From Bimuria novae-zelandiae CBS 107.79 (Eukaryota; Ascomycota; Dothideomycetes; Pleosporales; Didymosphaeriaceae), in contig ML976683.1 in assembly GCA_010015655.1 (NCBI GenBank), positions 292,722-356,721 of the forward strand: 64,000 bases of DNA. The letters are read 5' to 3'. A program made the position numbers and the translations under genes. The notes below the pieces were generated by a model that was not told the DNA's origin, ran no database searches, and saw nothing but the letters and a program-made list of their open reading frames with translations. Every line of letters begins with the position of its first letter. Position 1 is the first letter of the stretch. Of the stretch, positions 34,370 to 44,342 are shown in pieces.

Positions 34370-34945
34370 TAAGAGTTACTAAGCTTAGTTTAGGATTAGG
34401 CTAGGATCGCACAGAACTTAGGTCGGGAATAAGTTAGAGTTATACTAGTATAGGTATAGGTTAAGTTAGGTTATTAAAGCGTTAGATTAGGATTAAGTTA
34501 AAGTCATACTAGCTATATTAGGTTTTGCTAACCTTATTAGGTTATACTAATTCTATTAAATTAGGCCTAACGATTAGTATATAAAGGATTTATTAGGGTT
34601 ATTAATAATTTAACGCTAGTATAGCTTAGTTGCAACACTTTTAAAACGTTAGCTATAATAACTATCTATAATAAATTTTATATAAAATTAATAAAAACTA
34701 GAAAAATTTAATATAGACGCTAGTAAACTAAGCACGATCTATATGTTAAGTTAGGATTAGGTTAGGATTAGCTTAGGGTTAGGTTAGAGTTAGATTCTTA
34801 TATAATATAACCTAATCCTAACCTAAGGGTTATATAACTATAACTTACCCTATACCCACACTAGTGCTAAAAAGTTAAGTTAAAGTTAGGTTAGGATTAG
34901 GTTCTTATGTAATATAACCTAATCCTAACTTAACCCTCACCTATT
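34370..34945. repeat. Degenerate telomere-like repeats in inverted arrangement
   Basis: Units close to TTAGGG/TTAGGAT (gttaggattag, cttagggttagg) occur from 34381, and most clearly at 34745-34794 followed by the complementary cctaatcctaacc at 34810-34823. The arrangement repeats at 34876-34902 and 34916-34936, where ttaggattaggtt and aacctaatcctaa are perfect 13-bp arms. Two palindromes of telomere-like DNA thus face each other. Either a RIP-mutated interstitial telomeric tract or a tandem repeat that merely resembles one. Confidence 0.6.
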
Positions 34946-35039
34946 TACTAGCCTAGCTTAATATATATATAATTAGGATAGTTTCCTTTCTAAGTCTAGT
35001 GAAAGGATAAGGATATAAAATATTTATAGTATTAATAGT

Positions 35040-35565
35040 AAATATTAATAAGGCGCTAGTACAGAAGAAGTAAATTAATCTAGCTATAAAGGTGCTATTT
35101 AAGTACTATAACCTACTATATGTCTTTTCGCGTAAGGAAGTAGACTCCCTCTATAAGCGTTCCTATACTATGCTTTTTAATCTAGAACTACTAGTTATAG
35201 TAGAGGCTAATATCCTTAACTACGTTATTGCTAGAGTACTATTTTAGAAGGATAAAGATAAAGAGCTACGCATAGTAGCCTACTATTTAAAAAGGATAAA
35301 CCTTGTAATAACTATAAAATATGTAATAAGAAATTATTCGTAATTATACGCCACTTTAAGTAATAAAAATCTAAACTACAAAGCACTCTCTTCCCTATTA
35401 TAGTAATTAGTAATTATAAGAATCTATAGTAATTTATAATAACGAAGTAGTTAAGCTATAAGTGGGCTTACTAGTTAGAGTATCTATTGTAATTCTAGTT
35501 TATAATTACCTATTACCCTAATAAATAAGGCGAAAAGCTAAACGCGCTTACGCGATAATTATAGA
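35040..35565 (+). pseudogene. Decayed gypsy pol: RT start fused to RNase H
   Basis: One frame reads YVFSRKEVDSLYKRSY, like the start of gypsy reverse transcriptase (VFSRKEADKLPPHRPYD), and runs within about a dozen codons into NYVIARVLF, stop, KDKDKELRIVAYYLKR, which is the RNase H region (SDYAIAGVLSQ...RPVAFFSKR). The catalytic RT core of some 250 residues is missing. Further on, NYKNLQ and TYYPNK echo TDHKNLEYF and EYRPGK. RIP-type stops throughout. Confidence 0.65.
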
Positions 35566-35574
35566 ATATCACGA

Positions 35575-35800
35575 GAGGCTACAGTTTGCTAAATTAGGAA
35601 CTTAAAGAGATTGATTAACTAGGCTACTGTATACATACTTAGGTGTAATATAAGAGGATAGCTAAGGAATAGGAATATAAGCAGATAGGGCTATATAAAT
35701 AGGGGCTATAAATAAAATATATAAGGGTATATAAGCTAGCGCTAGTACTTTAGTAATAGCATAGTTAAACTATTATAGACACTAGAGGTACTATAATAGT
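35575..35800 (+). repeat. Direct repeat, copy 1 (with 36958-37182)
   Basis: From aggctacagtttgctaaatt to cactagaggtac this matches 36958-37182 at most positions with transition-type differences (for example gcgctagtactttagtaatag versus gcgctagtgctttaataatag). The copies are 1.38 kb apart. Copy 1 directly follows the RNase H remnant, so the repeat is probably part of pol or the 3' end of the same element. Confidence 0.7.
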
Positions 35801-36957
35801 ATCGCCCTTTTAATAATAGACTACTGCTACTTATATAATATTAAGGTAGCTACTATAGGTATTTAATTTTATATAGGGTTATTAAGGCAAAGTAGGAGCA
35901 GGAGCAAGAAATAATAATTATAATTAAAATAGCTTAATAGGATAAATATTAATCTAGTAGTTACTAGCTTTATAATGGAAATACTAATTACACTTCCCCC
36001 TATTCTAACGGATCTGACTAGATAAAGCTAATAAAGTAGATAATAATAATAGACAAGGTATGTCTAGTACTAATATTTATAGGAAATTAATATCTATTAG
36101 CTCTAGTCTCTAAGCTGGCTTCTAGGCTAACATCTAGTTCTAGGCTAGCTTTTAGTACAGGCAATAGGTGCGATGATTAAGGCTTTATACGTGTTTAATA
36201 TACGCGTTATATAAATAGCTAAATAAAGAGTTTATAGACTTTTTAAGTAACTAGCGAAGAGCTAGACGAAGTCCTTAATAAACAATTATAATATAAAATT
36301 GGTTTAGCTATAATATAGCTTTTGCCTTATACGTAAGACGTTTAAATTAGGCTAAGTAGGTAATTAGAGACTCTTTATCTTTTTAGTAAATGAAGGAGAA
36401 CCTCTAAATAGCTTCCTGTTATTCTCTAGGGTTATAGTATAGACGTTAGAAGAATAAAAAGATGTTCTCTAGATTCTAATAAGTATCTTCTTCTTCTACT
36501 ACCTAGCGGAGGTGTAGGACAGATACCTACTATGGTTACTTAAGTCTATCCTATACGTACTTAAAGGTATTAGCATCTTTAAGTCTATTTATACATAACT
36601 TAGCCCTAATTAATAATAACTAAGTACGTAGAGTATAAGGCTTCTTATTCAAACAAGGTAGATCTAGTAGGCGTAAGTAAAATATAGGCCAAGTTAATAA
36701 GTAAATTTTAAAATACTACACCTTAGCGCACGATGCGGTAAGATTAAAGTAAAATAATTAAATATTAAGACGCTAGTTCTGGAGCTCTTGTTATAGTTAC
36801 TAAATAAGCAAAAATAGAGACTAATTAGAGGTGGACATAATAGAAAAGAATGAGAAAAAATCTAATCTAAATCCTTAGTAATAATCCCCCAGTTAGAGGT
36901 CTAAAATAGCTGGCTAGCTACTATTACTAAGGCTAGCAGGGTAAGCTATTTTAATAT

Positions 36958-37182
36958 TACAAAAGGCTATAGATTACTAAATTGGGACCTTAAAGAGCTT
37001 AATTAACTAGGCTACTGTGTATATACTTAGGTGTAATATAAGAGGATAGCTAAGGAGCAGGAATATAGGCAGATAAGGCTATATAAATAGAGGCTATAAT
37101 AGAATATATAGGGGTGCACGGGCTAGCGCTAGTGCTTTAATAATAGTGTAGTTAAGGTGTACGGATACTAGAGATACCATGA
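36958..37182 (+). repeat. Direct repeat, copy 2
   Basis: Second copy of the 225-bp repeat at 35575-35800, immediately followed by copy B of the dispersed repeat (actaagcagaatac at 37189). Confidence 0.7.
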
Positions 37183-37299
37183 CACTAACTAAGCAGAATA
37201 CTAAAATTCTAAACTTAAACTTACTATAACTTTATAAATATAAGAGCTATACTTGTGCAATTTTAATATAAGGTGTATATATCTATTAAGAATATTATA
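37183..37299 (-). repeat. Old dispersed repeat, copy B left part (split by Fot1-like element)
   Basis: Matches copy A at 29318-29440 (actaagcagaa.actaaaattctaaact...ggtgtatatat). The match resumes at 39157-39230 on the other side of the Fot1-like element, where tttttaaagaattacttaatatat, gtaaattattactaaa correspond to copy A 29445-29515. Confidence 0.65.
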
Positions 37300-39156
37300 G
37301 CGTACCTCACGGGCGAGTTGGACACACGGACGAGTTAGCCACACGGGCGAGTCGGACACTCTACCAAGATCCCACCAAAATCTATACTCTTTATAATAGT
37401 ACAGAATGCGCACAAATAGTTATAAAAAATTATAGTAGGCTAATCTACTTAGAATTTGCTTCTATAGGCTACTTATAAGTTATTCTATTATATTTAGACT
37501 TACTATAGCGTGTATAGCGCTATTAAGTAGGCCTATTTTAATTAGCGTGCACCCTCTTCTTTACCTTCTTTTTATTATTACACGCTATAGAGTCCTTTAG
37601 GGTAGCTATAAGGACTCTTTTCTACTATAGTTACTTTTTTTTTATAATTTTTATCGCGTGGCAGCCTTATTAGTAGCTTAAAGCTTAGTAATTTATTTTT
37701 ATACTAACACTAGCTTATATACTACTACTATTACGCCTTTTACTATCTTTTTAAAAGCCTTAACTAGACTTATTAGGGAATTATTTAGGTGCATCTAAAT
37801 CCTTTCCTTTACTAGTATTAATTATAATCCTAATTCTAGGGTGTTACTAGGCGTCTATAACTACTATATACTATTACGTATAGTATAAGGCGAAGGTGTA
37901 CGCAAACGGACGTTAAGCTTTAATATTATTACTTTTAGGTTAAGGGGAATAAGGCTAGCGCCTTAAAAAATTTTTAAATATTATTTTAAGTTATTATAGC
38001 TTTAAAAGTGGTAATAAAATAAAATAGGAACTTAATTTTAGTAATATACGTAATATAATTACGTATTAGATCCTTAGCTTGGCGCCTATACGCCTTCTTT
38101 AATAGCAAGAAACACCCTATATCTAGTAGCTATAGGAGGTGTAATAAATATAAAAGTATATAAAAGTATATAAAGAGTAATAATTTTATTATTCTTGTAG
38201 TATTACTAGAATTTAAGAGAATTATAGCTCTTATAGCTATTAATAATAAGTAGCTAATAGCTACTAATAGTATACTTTTTTATATGCGTGTTAAAGTGCT
38301 TTAGCTACTATAAACTAAGCTTATTTATTATTTAGCTATTCTTAGTAACTACGAAAATCTAGTTATAAGGTAGATCCTTCTCCTAGTATTAGGTAGAGAG
38401 GTAGTGCTTGCCTTAGAAGATAGTAAAGGGTAGAATTACCTAGCCTATTATATTAACGCCCTAGATAACTAAAGTCTACTTCTAGTTACCTTACTACACG
38501 CTTTTTAGCCTATCTTAATACTTAAAGCCTGTAATAACTACTTTTATTAATATTACACCTATTATAAAGCTAGTCTTATTAAAGTTATAGGTATCTTTAT
38601 CTAAGATACTATACTTGGCTTTAGTATTCTCTATAAGCTAGAACTAGTCTTATATAACTTTAGAATCCTTATAGAAGGTTCTCTTATAGTTATACTTTTA
38701 ATTAAACTTAACTTAGAGCACTAGCTAGTACTTTATAAAAGTTATAGCTTAGTTCTAGCTAATAGGACCGCGGTAACACTTAGCTAGTAAAAAATTAGCT
38801 ATATCTTTTATAATAATAAGCTAGGGCGGAAATCCTCGAGCATTTAAATTAAGTATATACTAAATAATTACTTACTTTTCTATTTTTAGTAGCTTTATTA
38901 AGGTAGGTATATAATTACGTTAAAAGGTTTTTTTAGCACGTTTGTTACTTAGTATAGTTTAAAAATATTATAGATTAATGCAGCGCGTTATAAGGTTAAA
39001 ATTACGTCTTATTAAAGAGCTTTAAGCGTAAGCTATATATAAGCTTCTTTTAAAAGTAGTAGCTAATAAGGTAGTTAAGACATAGTGTTGTATTATAGGT
39101 AATAGTATATTTTAGTGGGGTCTTGGCAGAGTATCCGACTCGTCCGTGAGGTACAT
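37300..39156 (-). mobile_element. RIP-decayed Fot1/pogo-like DNA transposon
   Basis: The ends are inverted repeats: gtacctcacgggcgag (37302) and, on the other strand, gtacctcacggacgag (from 39154), extending through ...actctaccaagatcccacc. The left end carries an extra tandem of the cggRcgagt unit. TA flanks both sides (37298-37299, 39157-39158), the Tc1/mariner/pogo target. The 1.86-kb length fits Fot1-type elements. The minus strand encodes KDTYNFNKTSFIIGVI and, after it, VVITGFKY and GVNIIG, corresponding to the family DIYNFDETGFMMGVI...VVTGS...QGVNA with Asp-Asn, Glu-Lys, Gly-Ser and Met-Ile changes typical of RIP. Not functional. Confidence 0.8.
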
Positions 39157-39439
39157 TACCCTATTTTTAAAGAATTACTTAATATATCCAGCCGTTAATC
39201 CTAAAAACAAGGTAAATTATTACTAAACTGTTTTTAAGTCCCTAAGGGGTTGCTAGCCCCTATAGGGCTAAGGTTAATTCTCAGACAAGAGTACTAATAA
39301 GGTAAGAAAGGGATTATTAATAGCTTACACGTATTAATAAGGTATTAATATTAAAAATAATACGTAATTATAAATAATAGATTAATAAATAAGGTTAGAC
39401 ACGAAGAAAGAGAGTCTATCTTTAGTGTTCCTATATACT

Positions 39440-39601
39440 AGTCCTAGACTGCTCGCTGACGAGCGCTCTTTAGAGAGCAGTCACATGACTTCGTAAGTGC
39501 TGAGAACGCGGCAAGCGAAGACAGGGGTGTCTCCACGTGTACGCGCTATGACTAAGTACAAAATGGTTCGCTGTCCTTATGTTGGATCGTGGATCCTAAC
39601 A
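39440..39601 (-). mobile_element. LTR-like fragment of normal composition
   Basis: Read on the minus strand from 39601 it opens TGTTAGGATCCACGATCCAACA, then cacgtg and a TATA-like agtatatagg, and fades into AT-rich sequence. This resembles a copia-type LTR start, but no opposite end or target duplication was identified. Confidence 0.35.
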
Positions 39602-39604
39602 ATA

Positions 39605-39800
39605 ATTAACCTCTCTCTAAAATAAATGTAAAATATGATTGTTTTGTTATATAACTTACATATATATATATATATACCCCGTACTAAGTTTGCATAAGTA
39701 TAGCCCTTATATTTAAAAGTTATAGAGAGTTAAAGTTTATAATTTTTGTGTTCTGCTTAGTTAGATCCAGATGTGGCCCTTGCGATCCAAATCATTTTAC
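39605..39800 (+). repeat. Old dispersed repeat, copy C (inverted relative to A and B)
   Basis: Its reverse complement matches copy A from ttggatcg to ctctataactttt. Its forward left part (ctctaaaataaatgtaaaatat...gttatataac) matches the flanks of the solo LTR at 29561, giving an intact empty site. Copies A and C lie near the two ends of the AT-rich block in opposite orientation. Confidence 0.65.
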
Positions 39801-40014
39801 CAGCCTAGCACTACCTATATATAGTAACTACTATAAGTAAGGCTATAAAAGGACTTTAGTGTACCTAGAGATTATAGCTATTATATTAATCTATCTATAT
39901 TTAACTATTACGTTGTTGAGTTATCGTGCAGAAAGCCGCGTCAGTTTTGGTGGGGTGCGCAGCTTACTGGTGGAATACGTTAGCGGACCCACATTAAGTA
40001 GTCGCGCGTAAACC

Positions 40015-40042
40015 TTGGCGCGCCATCTTCGCGCAGACGCGT
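40015..40042 (+). promoter_or_regulatory. E2F/MBF-like sites upstream of MSH6
   Basis: TTGGCGCGCC at 40015-40024 resembles the E2F-type core and ACGCGT at 40037-40042 is an exact MluI cell-cycle box. In yeasts the MBF complex binds ACGCGT to drive S-phase genes, including mismatch-repair genes. They lie 70-100 bp before the chosen start. Functional use is inferred. Confidence 0.45.
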
Positions 40043-40115
40043 GCGTGTCTCTTGCCCACACGCGCCCTATCTGCCTCGAAAAGCCCTCATGGTCCGGGGA
40101 ATAGAAGGAAACGAA

Positions 40116-43100
40116 ATGTCGACTCCGCGAGCCTCGCAGAAGAAACAGCCTGCGTCCGCCTCACGTTCGGCCAAGAATCAGAAGTCCATTCTGGGCTTTT
40201 TCCAGAAGCAGTCTACAAATTCGCCCACTCCAACGCTGTCAGACACGGCTGCAGCAACGGAATCATCGACACCAAAGATCACGAAGTCTGCTCCGAAAAA
40301 TTCGGCCCCAGCGTTCTCACCTCAGCCGAGCAGCGACCCAGTCCAGCCCTCCAGTCCCATTCGGCAAGAACGAGTGGTTAGCTTGGGAAAGAACAAGGAA
40401 AATGGTTTGCATTCTCTCAATGTATCGACAGATACGGCAGCTGATCATGCTTTGTCAGAAGTTGCAGGTGTCGCGCTCTCCAGCCCGTCCAGAAAAGTAC
40501 GTTGAACGCACCGAATGAAAATGCAATGCTTACCCGACGTGCCAGGCCCGGAAGGCAGTCAACTATGCCGAGTCGGATGAAGAAAATGACGATGTGTTCC
40601 GACCGATCGACAATGATGCACGAAACGGGAGAACCGCGAAACGCAGAAGACTAGTCGTAGATGATGATTCCGACGACGAGTTCGAGCTGGATGAAGCTAC
40701 TCAGCAAGCCTTGATCGAGGATGGTGAGTCTGTACAATTGATACTGTTCGAGCCCTCGCTGAACGACGATAGATATGGAAGACTTTATCGCGCCGGACGA
40801 CTCGGAGGATGATCCCGTTTCACACAAACGCAAGCGTCAACAACCATCAAAACCGAGCGCGGGGGTAAAACTGCCGTCTTCGCCGCCGGTGCCCGTAAAG
40901 ATTGATGATACCGATGGAGATTTGGATCTGGTAACGGGAGGCTCTTCGACTGCCCAACAATGGACCTACGATCCAGCCAATCCCACACCACTGAGGCCAC
41001 GGTCAACTGTACAGACACCAAAGAACGATGTGAAGAAAGGGAAAGCAAAACCTTCACACACCGAACCCGAGAAGCGGCACCTTTGGCTTACAAACATCCT
41101 CGACGCAGACCGGCGGCCTCCAACCCATCCGGACTACGATCCCAAGACACTATACATTCCGCCCAATGCATGGTCAAACTTCTCTGCATTTGAGAAGCAG
41201 TATTGGGAGATCAAGCACAAGTTTTGGGACGCGATTGTTTTCTTTAAGAAGGGCAAATTCTACGAGCTGTACGAAAAGGATGCGATCATCGGCCACCAAC
41301 TATTCGACTTGAAGCTGACTGATCGTGTTAACATGTGCATGGTAGGGGTACCCGAGGCCTCGCTCGAGCTCTGGGCGAACCAATTCGTTGCCAAAGGGCA
41401 TAGGGTGGCACGAGTGGATCAAATGGAATCTGCTCTTGCTAAAGAGATGCGAGAGAGAGGCGATAAGAAACCCACGAAGACGAAGAAGGAGGATAAGGTC
41501 ATTCGACGAGAGCTGGCCGCCGTGCTAACACTGGGTACTCTCGTTGACACCGGAATGCTCACGGACGATATGTCCAAATTTTGCATGGCGATCAAAGAGA
41601 CCGATCGTGACAATCTGCCCGCATTTGGCATCGCTTTCGTTGATACTTCGACAGCGCAGTTCCATCTTTGCGAGTTCACCGACGACATCGACATGACTAA
41701 ATTCGAAACACTGATTGCGCAAATGCGTCCACAGGAGCTGCTGATTGAAAAATCGTGCTTTTCCGCAAAGGCGCTTCGAATCCTGAAGAACAATACCTCG
41801 CCATCCACGTTATGGAACTTCCTCAAGCCTGGCAAGGAGTTCTGGTCAGCCGAGACGACTATGCAGGAAATCCAGGTGGCGGAGTATTTTGAGTCTGCTA
41901 AAGAAGGTGATACCGAATCATGGCCTCCTGTCCTTCGCGAAGCGCGAGGGCATAGCTTGACAATGTCAGCCTTTGGTGCCCTGCTGCAATACCTCCGCAC
42001 ACTGAAGATCGAGCGAGAACTGGTAACTCTATCCAACTTCGCATGGTATGACCCGATCCGCAAAGCAACTAGTTTGGTACTGGACGGTCAAACTCTGATC
42101 AATCTTGAAATCTTCGCCAATAATTTCGATGGCTCCACAGAAGGCACACTATTCTCGATTTTGAATAGGTGTGTCACACCCTTCGGAAAGAGATTATTGA
42201 AGCAATGGGTGTGTCATCCGCTAGCGGATGCAAAGAAGATCAATGCTCGACTGGATGCTGTGGATGCCTTGAATTCAAATCCGGATGTTACAGACGGCTT
42301 CACGTCCTCGCTGGGGAAGTTGCCGGATCTCGAACGGCTGATCTCGAGAATACATGCGAAACGCTGCAAAGCTCAAGACTTCTTAAAGGTTCTCGAAGGG
42401 TTCGAGCAAATCGAATACACTGTGGAACTTCTTGAACAGTTCAGTCAGGGCGACAGTATCATTGAGCAACTCGTTTCTTCAATGCCAAACCTCTCCAGCG
42501 CCTTGCAGGGGTGGAAAACTGCCTTCGATCGCGATGTTGTCAAATCAGACGGCATCCTTGTCCCTGCACCTGGTATAGAGGAGGACTTTGACACTAGTCA
42601 GCAACACATCAGCAACTGCGAGGCAAACTTGAACCGATTATTGAAACAGGTGCGTACGGATCTAAATTGTCAAACGATCTGCTACAACAACATCGGGAAA
42701 GAGATATATCAGCTTGAGGTGCCTAAGAAGGTCAAGGTTCCTAACACTTGGGATCAAATGTCTTCGACAGCGAAAGTCACACGCTACTACACTCCTGAAC
42801 TACGCAAACTCGTCCGGGCGCTCCAGGAAGCCCAAGAGACCCATGGGCAGATTGTTCGAGATGTGGCCATTCGTTTCTACACCCGATTTGACGAGCAGTA
42901 CAATACCTGGCTGGCTGCGATCAAGGTAATCGCGCAGCTTGATTGCCTAATTAGCCTCGCAAAAGCATCTGCTTCACTTGGGGAACCAAGTTCCAGGCCC
43001 ATCTTCTCCGAAGGAAAACGCACTGTCTTAGAATTCGAAGAGCTACGCCATCCCTGCATGCTGAACAGTGTCAAGGATTTCATCCCCAACAACATCAAAC

Positions 43101-43858
43101 TTGGAGGGGATGCTGCTAGCATCAATCTCCTCACAGGCGCCAACGCTGCTGGGAAATCGACCATACTTCGAATGACTTGCATCGCGGTTATCATGGCACA
43201 AGTTGGCTGTTACTTACCCTGTACGTCAGCGACACTCACTCCTGTCGATCGTATCATGTCTCGTCTTGGTGCCAATGACAACATTTTTGCCTCTCAATCA
43301 ACCTTTTTCGTCGAGCTGTCCGAAACACAAAAGATTCTCGCCGAGGCTACGCCACGTTCATTGGTCATTTTGGATGAACTTGGTCGAGGAACCTCGTCAT
43401 ATGACGGTGTGGCAGTTGCACAAGCCGTTCTCCACGACATTAGCACTCGCATCGGTTGTATTGGTTTCTTTGCAACTCACTACCGTTCCTTGGCCAAGGA
43501 ATTCGAGATGCATCCGGAGGTTGCCAACAAGAGGATGCGCATTCATGTAGATGACACTTCACGATCTATCACTTTCCTGTACAAGTTGGAAGATGGCGTC
43601 GCCGAAGGAAGCTTTGGTATGCATTGCGCAGCCATGTGCGGGATTCCCAGCAAAGTCATCGAAAATGCAGAAATTGCGGCAAAGGAGTGGGAGCACACGT
43701 CACGGTTGGGAGAACGAATGGAGAAGAAGAAGGAGGAAGGCGCCGTATATATACCACTGGGTATGCAAAGTGACATTGCTTGGGCTTTGCGAGACGGCAT
43801 TAAGGAAGTGGGCGATGGCGCGTTGGACATTCTGAGGACTGCTCTTGCTGCTCTCTAG
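40116..43858 (+). CDS. MSH6: DNA mismatch-repair protein MSH6
   Basis: Three exons, 40116-40496, 40546-40723 and 40773-43858, give 1214 aa; both introns are 49 nt. An upstream in-frame ATG at 40089 would add nine residues. A PCNA-binding PIP box QKSILGFF is at residues 22-29. The mismatch-contact motif FYELYEKD (Phe-X-Glu) is near residue 350. The ATPase carries Walker A TGANAAGKST (about residue 975), Walker B LVILDELGRGTS and the ATHY motif. MSH6 pairs with MSH2 (MutS-alpha) to recognise base mismatches and small loops in the nucleus. The gene is fully intact although it begins only about 150 bp beyond the RIP-mutated block. Confidence 0.97.
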
Positions 43859-44338
43859 AAGGTCGAGTGTTCGTGCGCCTTTCTTTCAGTGACTCAGTAC
43901 GCTTCGCTACGAGTGGTTGACGCAATCATCAAAATTATTTCTGAGGGTATATTAGCATCGACATCATTTCTTAGTGTATGTATATTAGGGTCAACGGTCT
44001 ACCGGTTTAGCATAAAGCTGGTGTTAGCCTATCCTGGAGTAACACACAATGGGTAGGGGATCACGAGGCAGTCGCTGCGAGAGCTAAATGTTCATCCATT
44101 CATTCATTCATCCGTGCTGGCCATCAACTGGCGTAGCCTAAGGCCTGAATGTTCGTGTGACCCAAAAAGAAACTCCCGAGTAAGTAAAGCAAATTTGTCC
44201 GATGTCCGATGCCACTGTTTTTGCGGTTTCCCTAAGATCCCTACCCTCGCGTCAGTTGAAAGTTGGTCGTCGGAACCGCTGGCGTGTTACCCCAGGATGG
44301 ACCATACAACGACCAACTTTCAGCTTCACGCAAGCGCC
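43859..44338. other. Convergent 3' region with introner-like repeats
   Basis: Between the ends of MSH6 and the next gene. It contains an (ATTC) run at 44092-44112, a degenerate introner-like copy at 44007-44052 (plus orientation) and a well-formed one at 44249-44331. Confidence 0.5.
44007..44052 (+). repeat. Introner-like repeat, degenerate copy
   Basis: Contains taaagct and atcctggagtaacacac, a 17-nt exact match to the reverse complement of part of the intron at 44735-44845. Its orientation is opposite to that of the other two copies. Confidence 0.55.
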
Positions 44339-44342
44339 TTAC
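44249..44342 (-). repeat. Introner-like repeat overlapping a stop codon
   Basis: The core 44249-44331 is bounded by inverted repeats: tgaaagttggtcg (44257-44269) and cgaccaactttca (44309-44321) are perfect 13-bp arms, extending imperfectly to gcgt/acgc. Its centre (cgctggYgtgttacYccaggatg) matches the intron at 44735-44845. On the minus strand it carries a donor GTAAGG at 44342, a branch-like CTGAC and an acceptor GGGTAG ending at 44241, so it has all parts of an intron of 102 nt. Confidence 0.65.

Larger units (their letters stand above)
28540..39950. mobile_element. AT-rich, RIP-decayed transposon nest
   Basis: About 11.4 kb of TA-rich sequence with no intact gene. Decayed reading frames of several transposon families show transition-type changes: CAA to TAA stops, Asp to Asn, Glu to Lys, Gly to Ser, exactly what C-to-T mutation on either strand gives. 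This is the signature of repeat-induced point mutation. Islands of normal composition (29561-29807, 33960-34110, 37302-37380, 39440-39601) mark better-preserved insertions or ends. The block has sharp borders with the aldolase-like gene and MSH6. Confidence 0.9.

Noticed and set aside
34370..34945. Telomeric sequence as a true chromosome end
   Set aside because: Intact genes continue on both sides and the arrays are inverted and degenerate; an internal relic at most.
37201..37413. 70-codon minus-strand frame crossing the left TIR of the Fot1-like element
   Set aside because: Spans the border of two transposable elements; no meaning as a gene.
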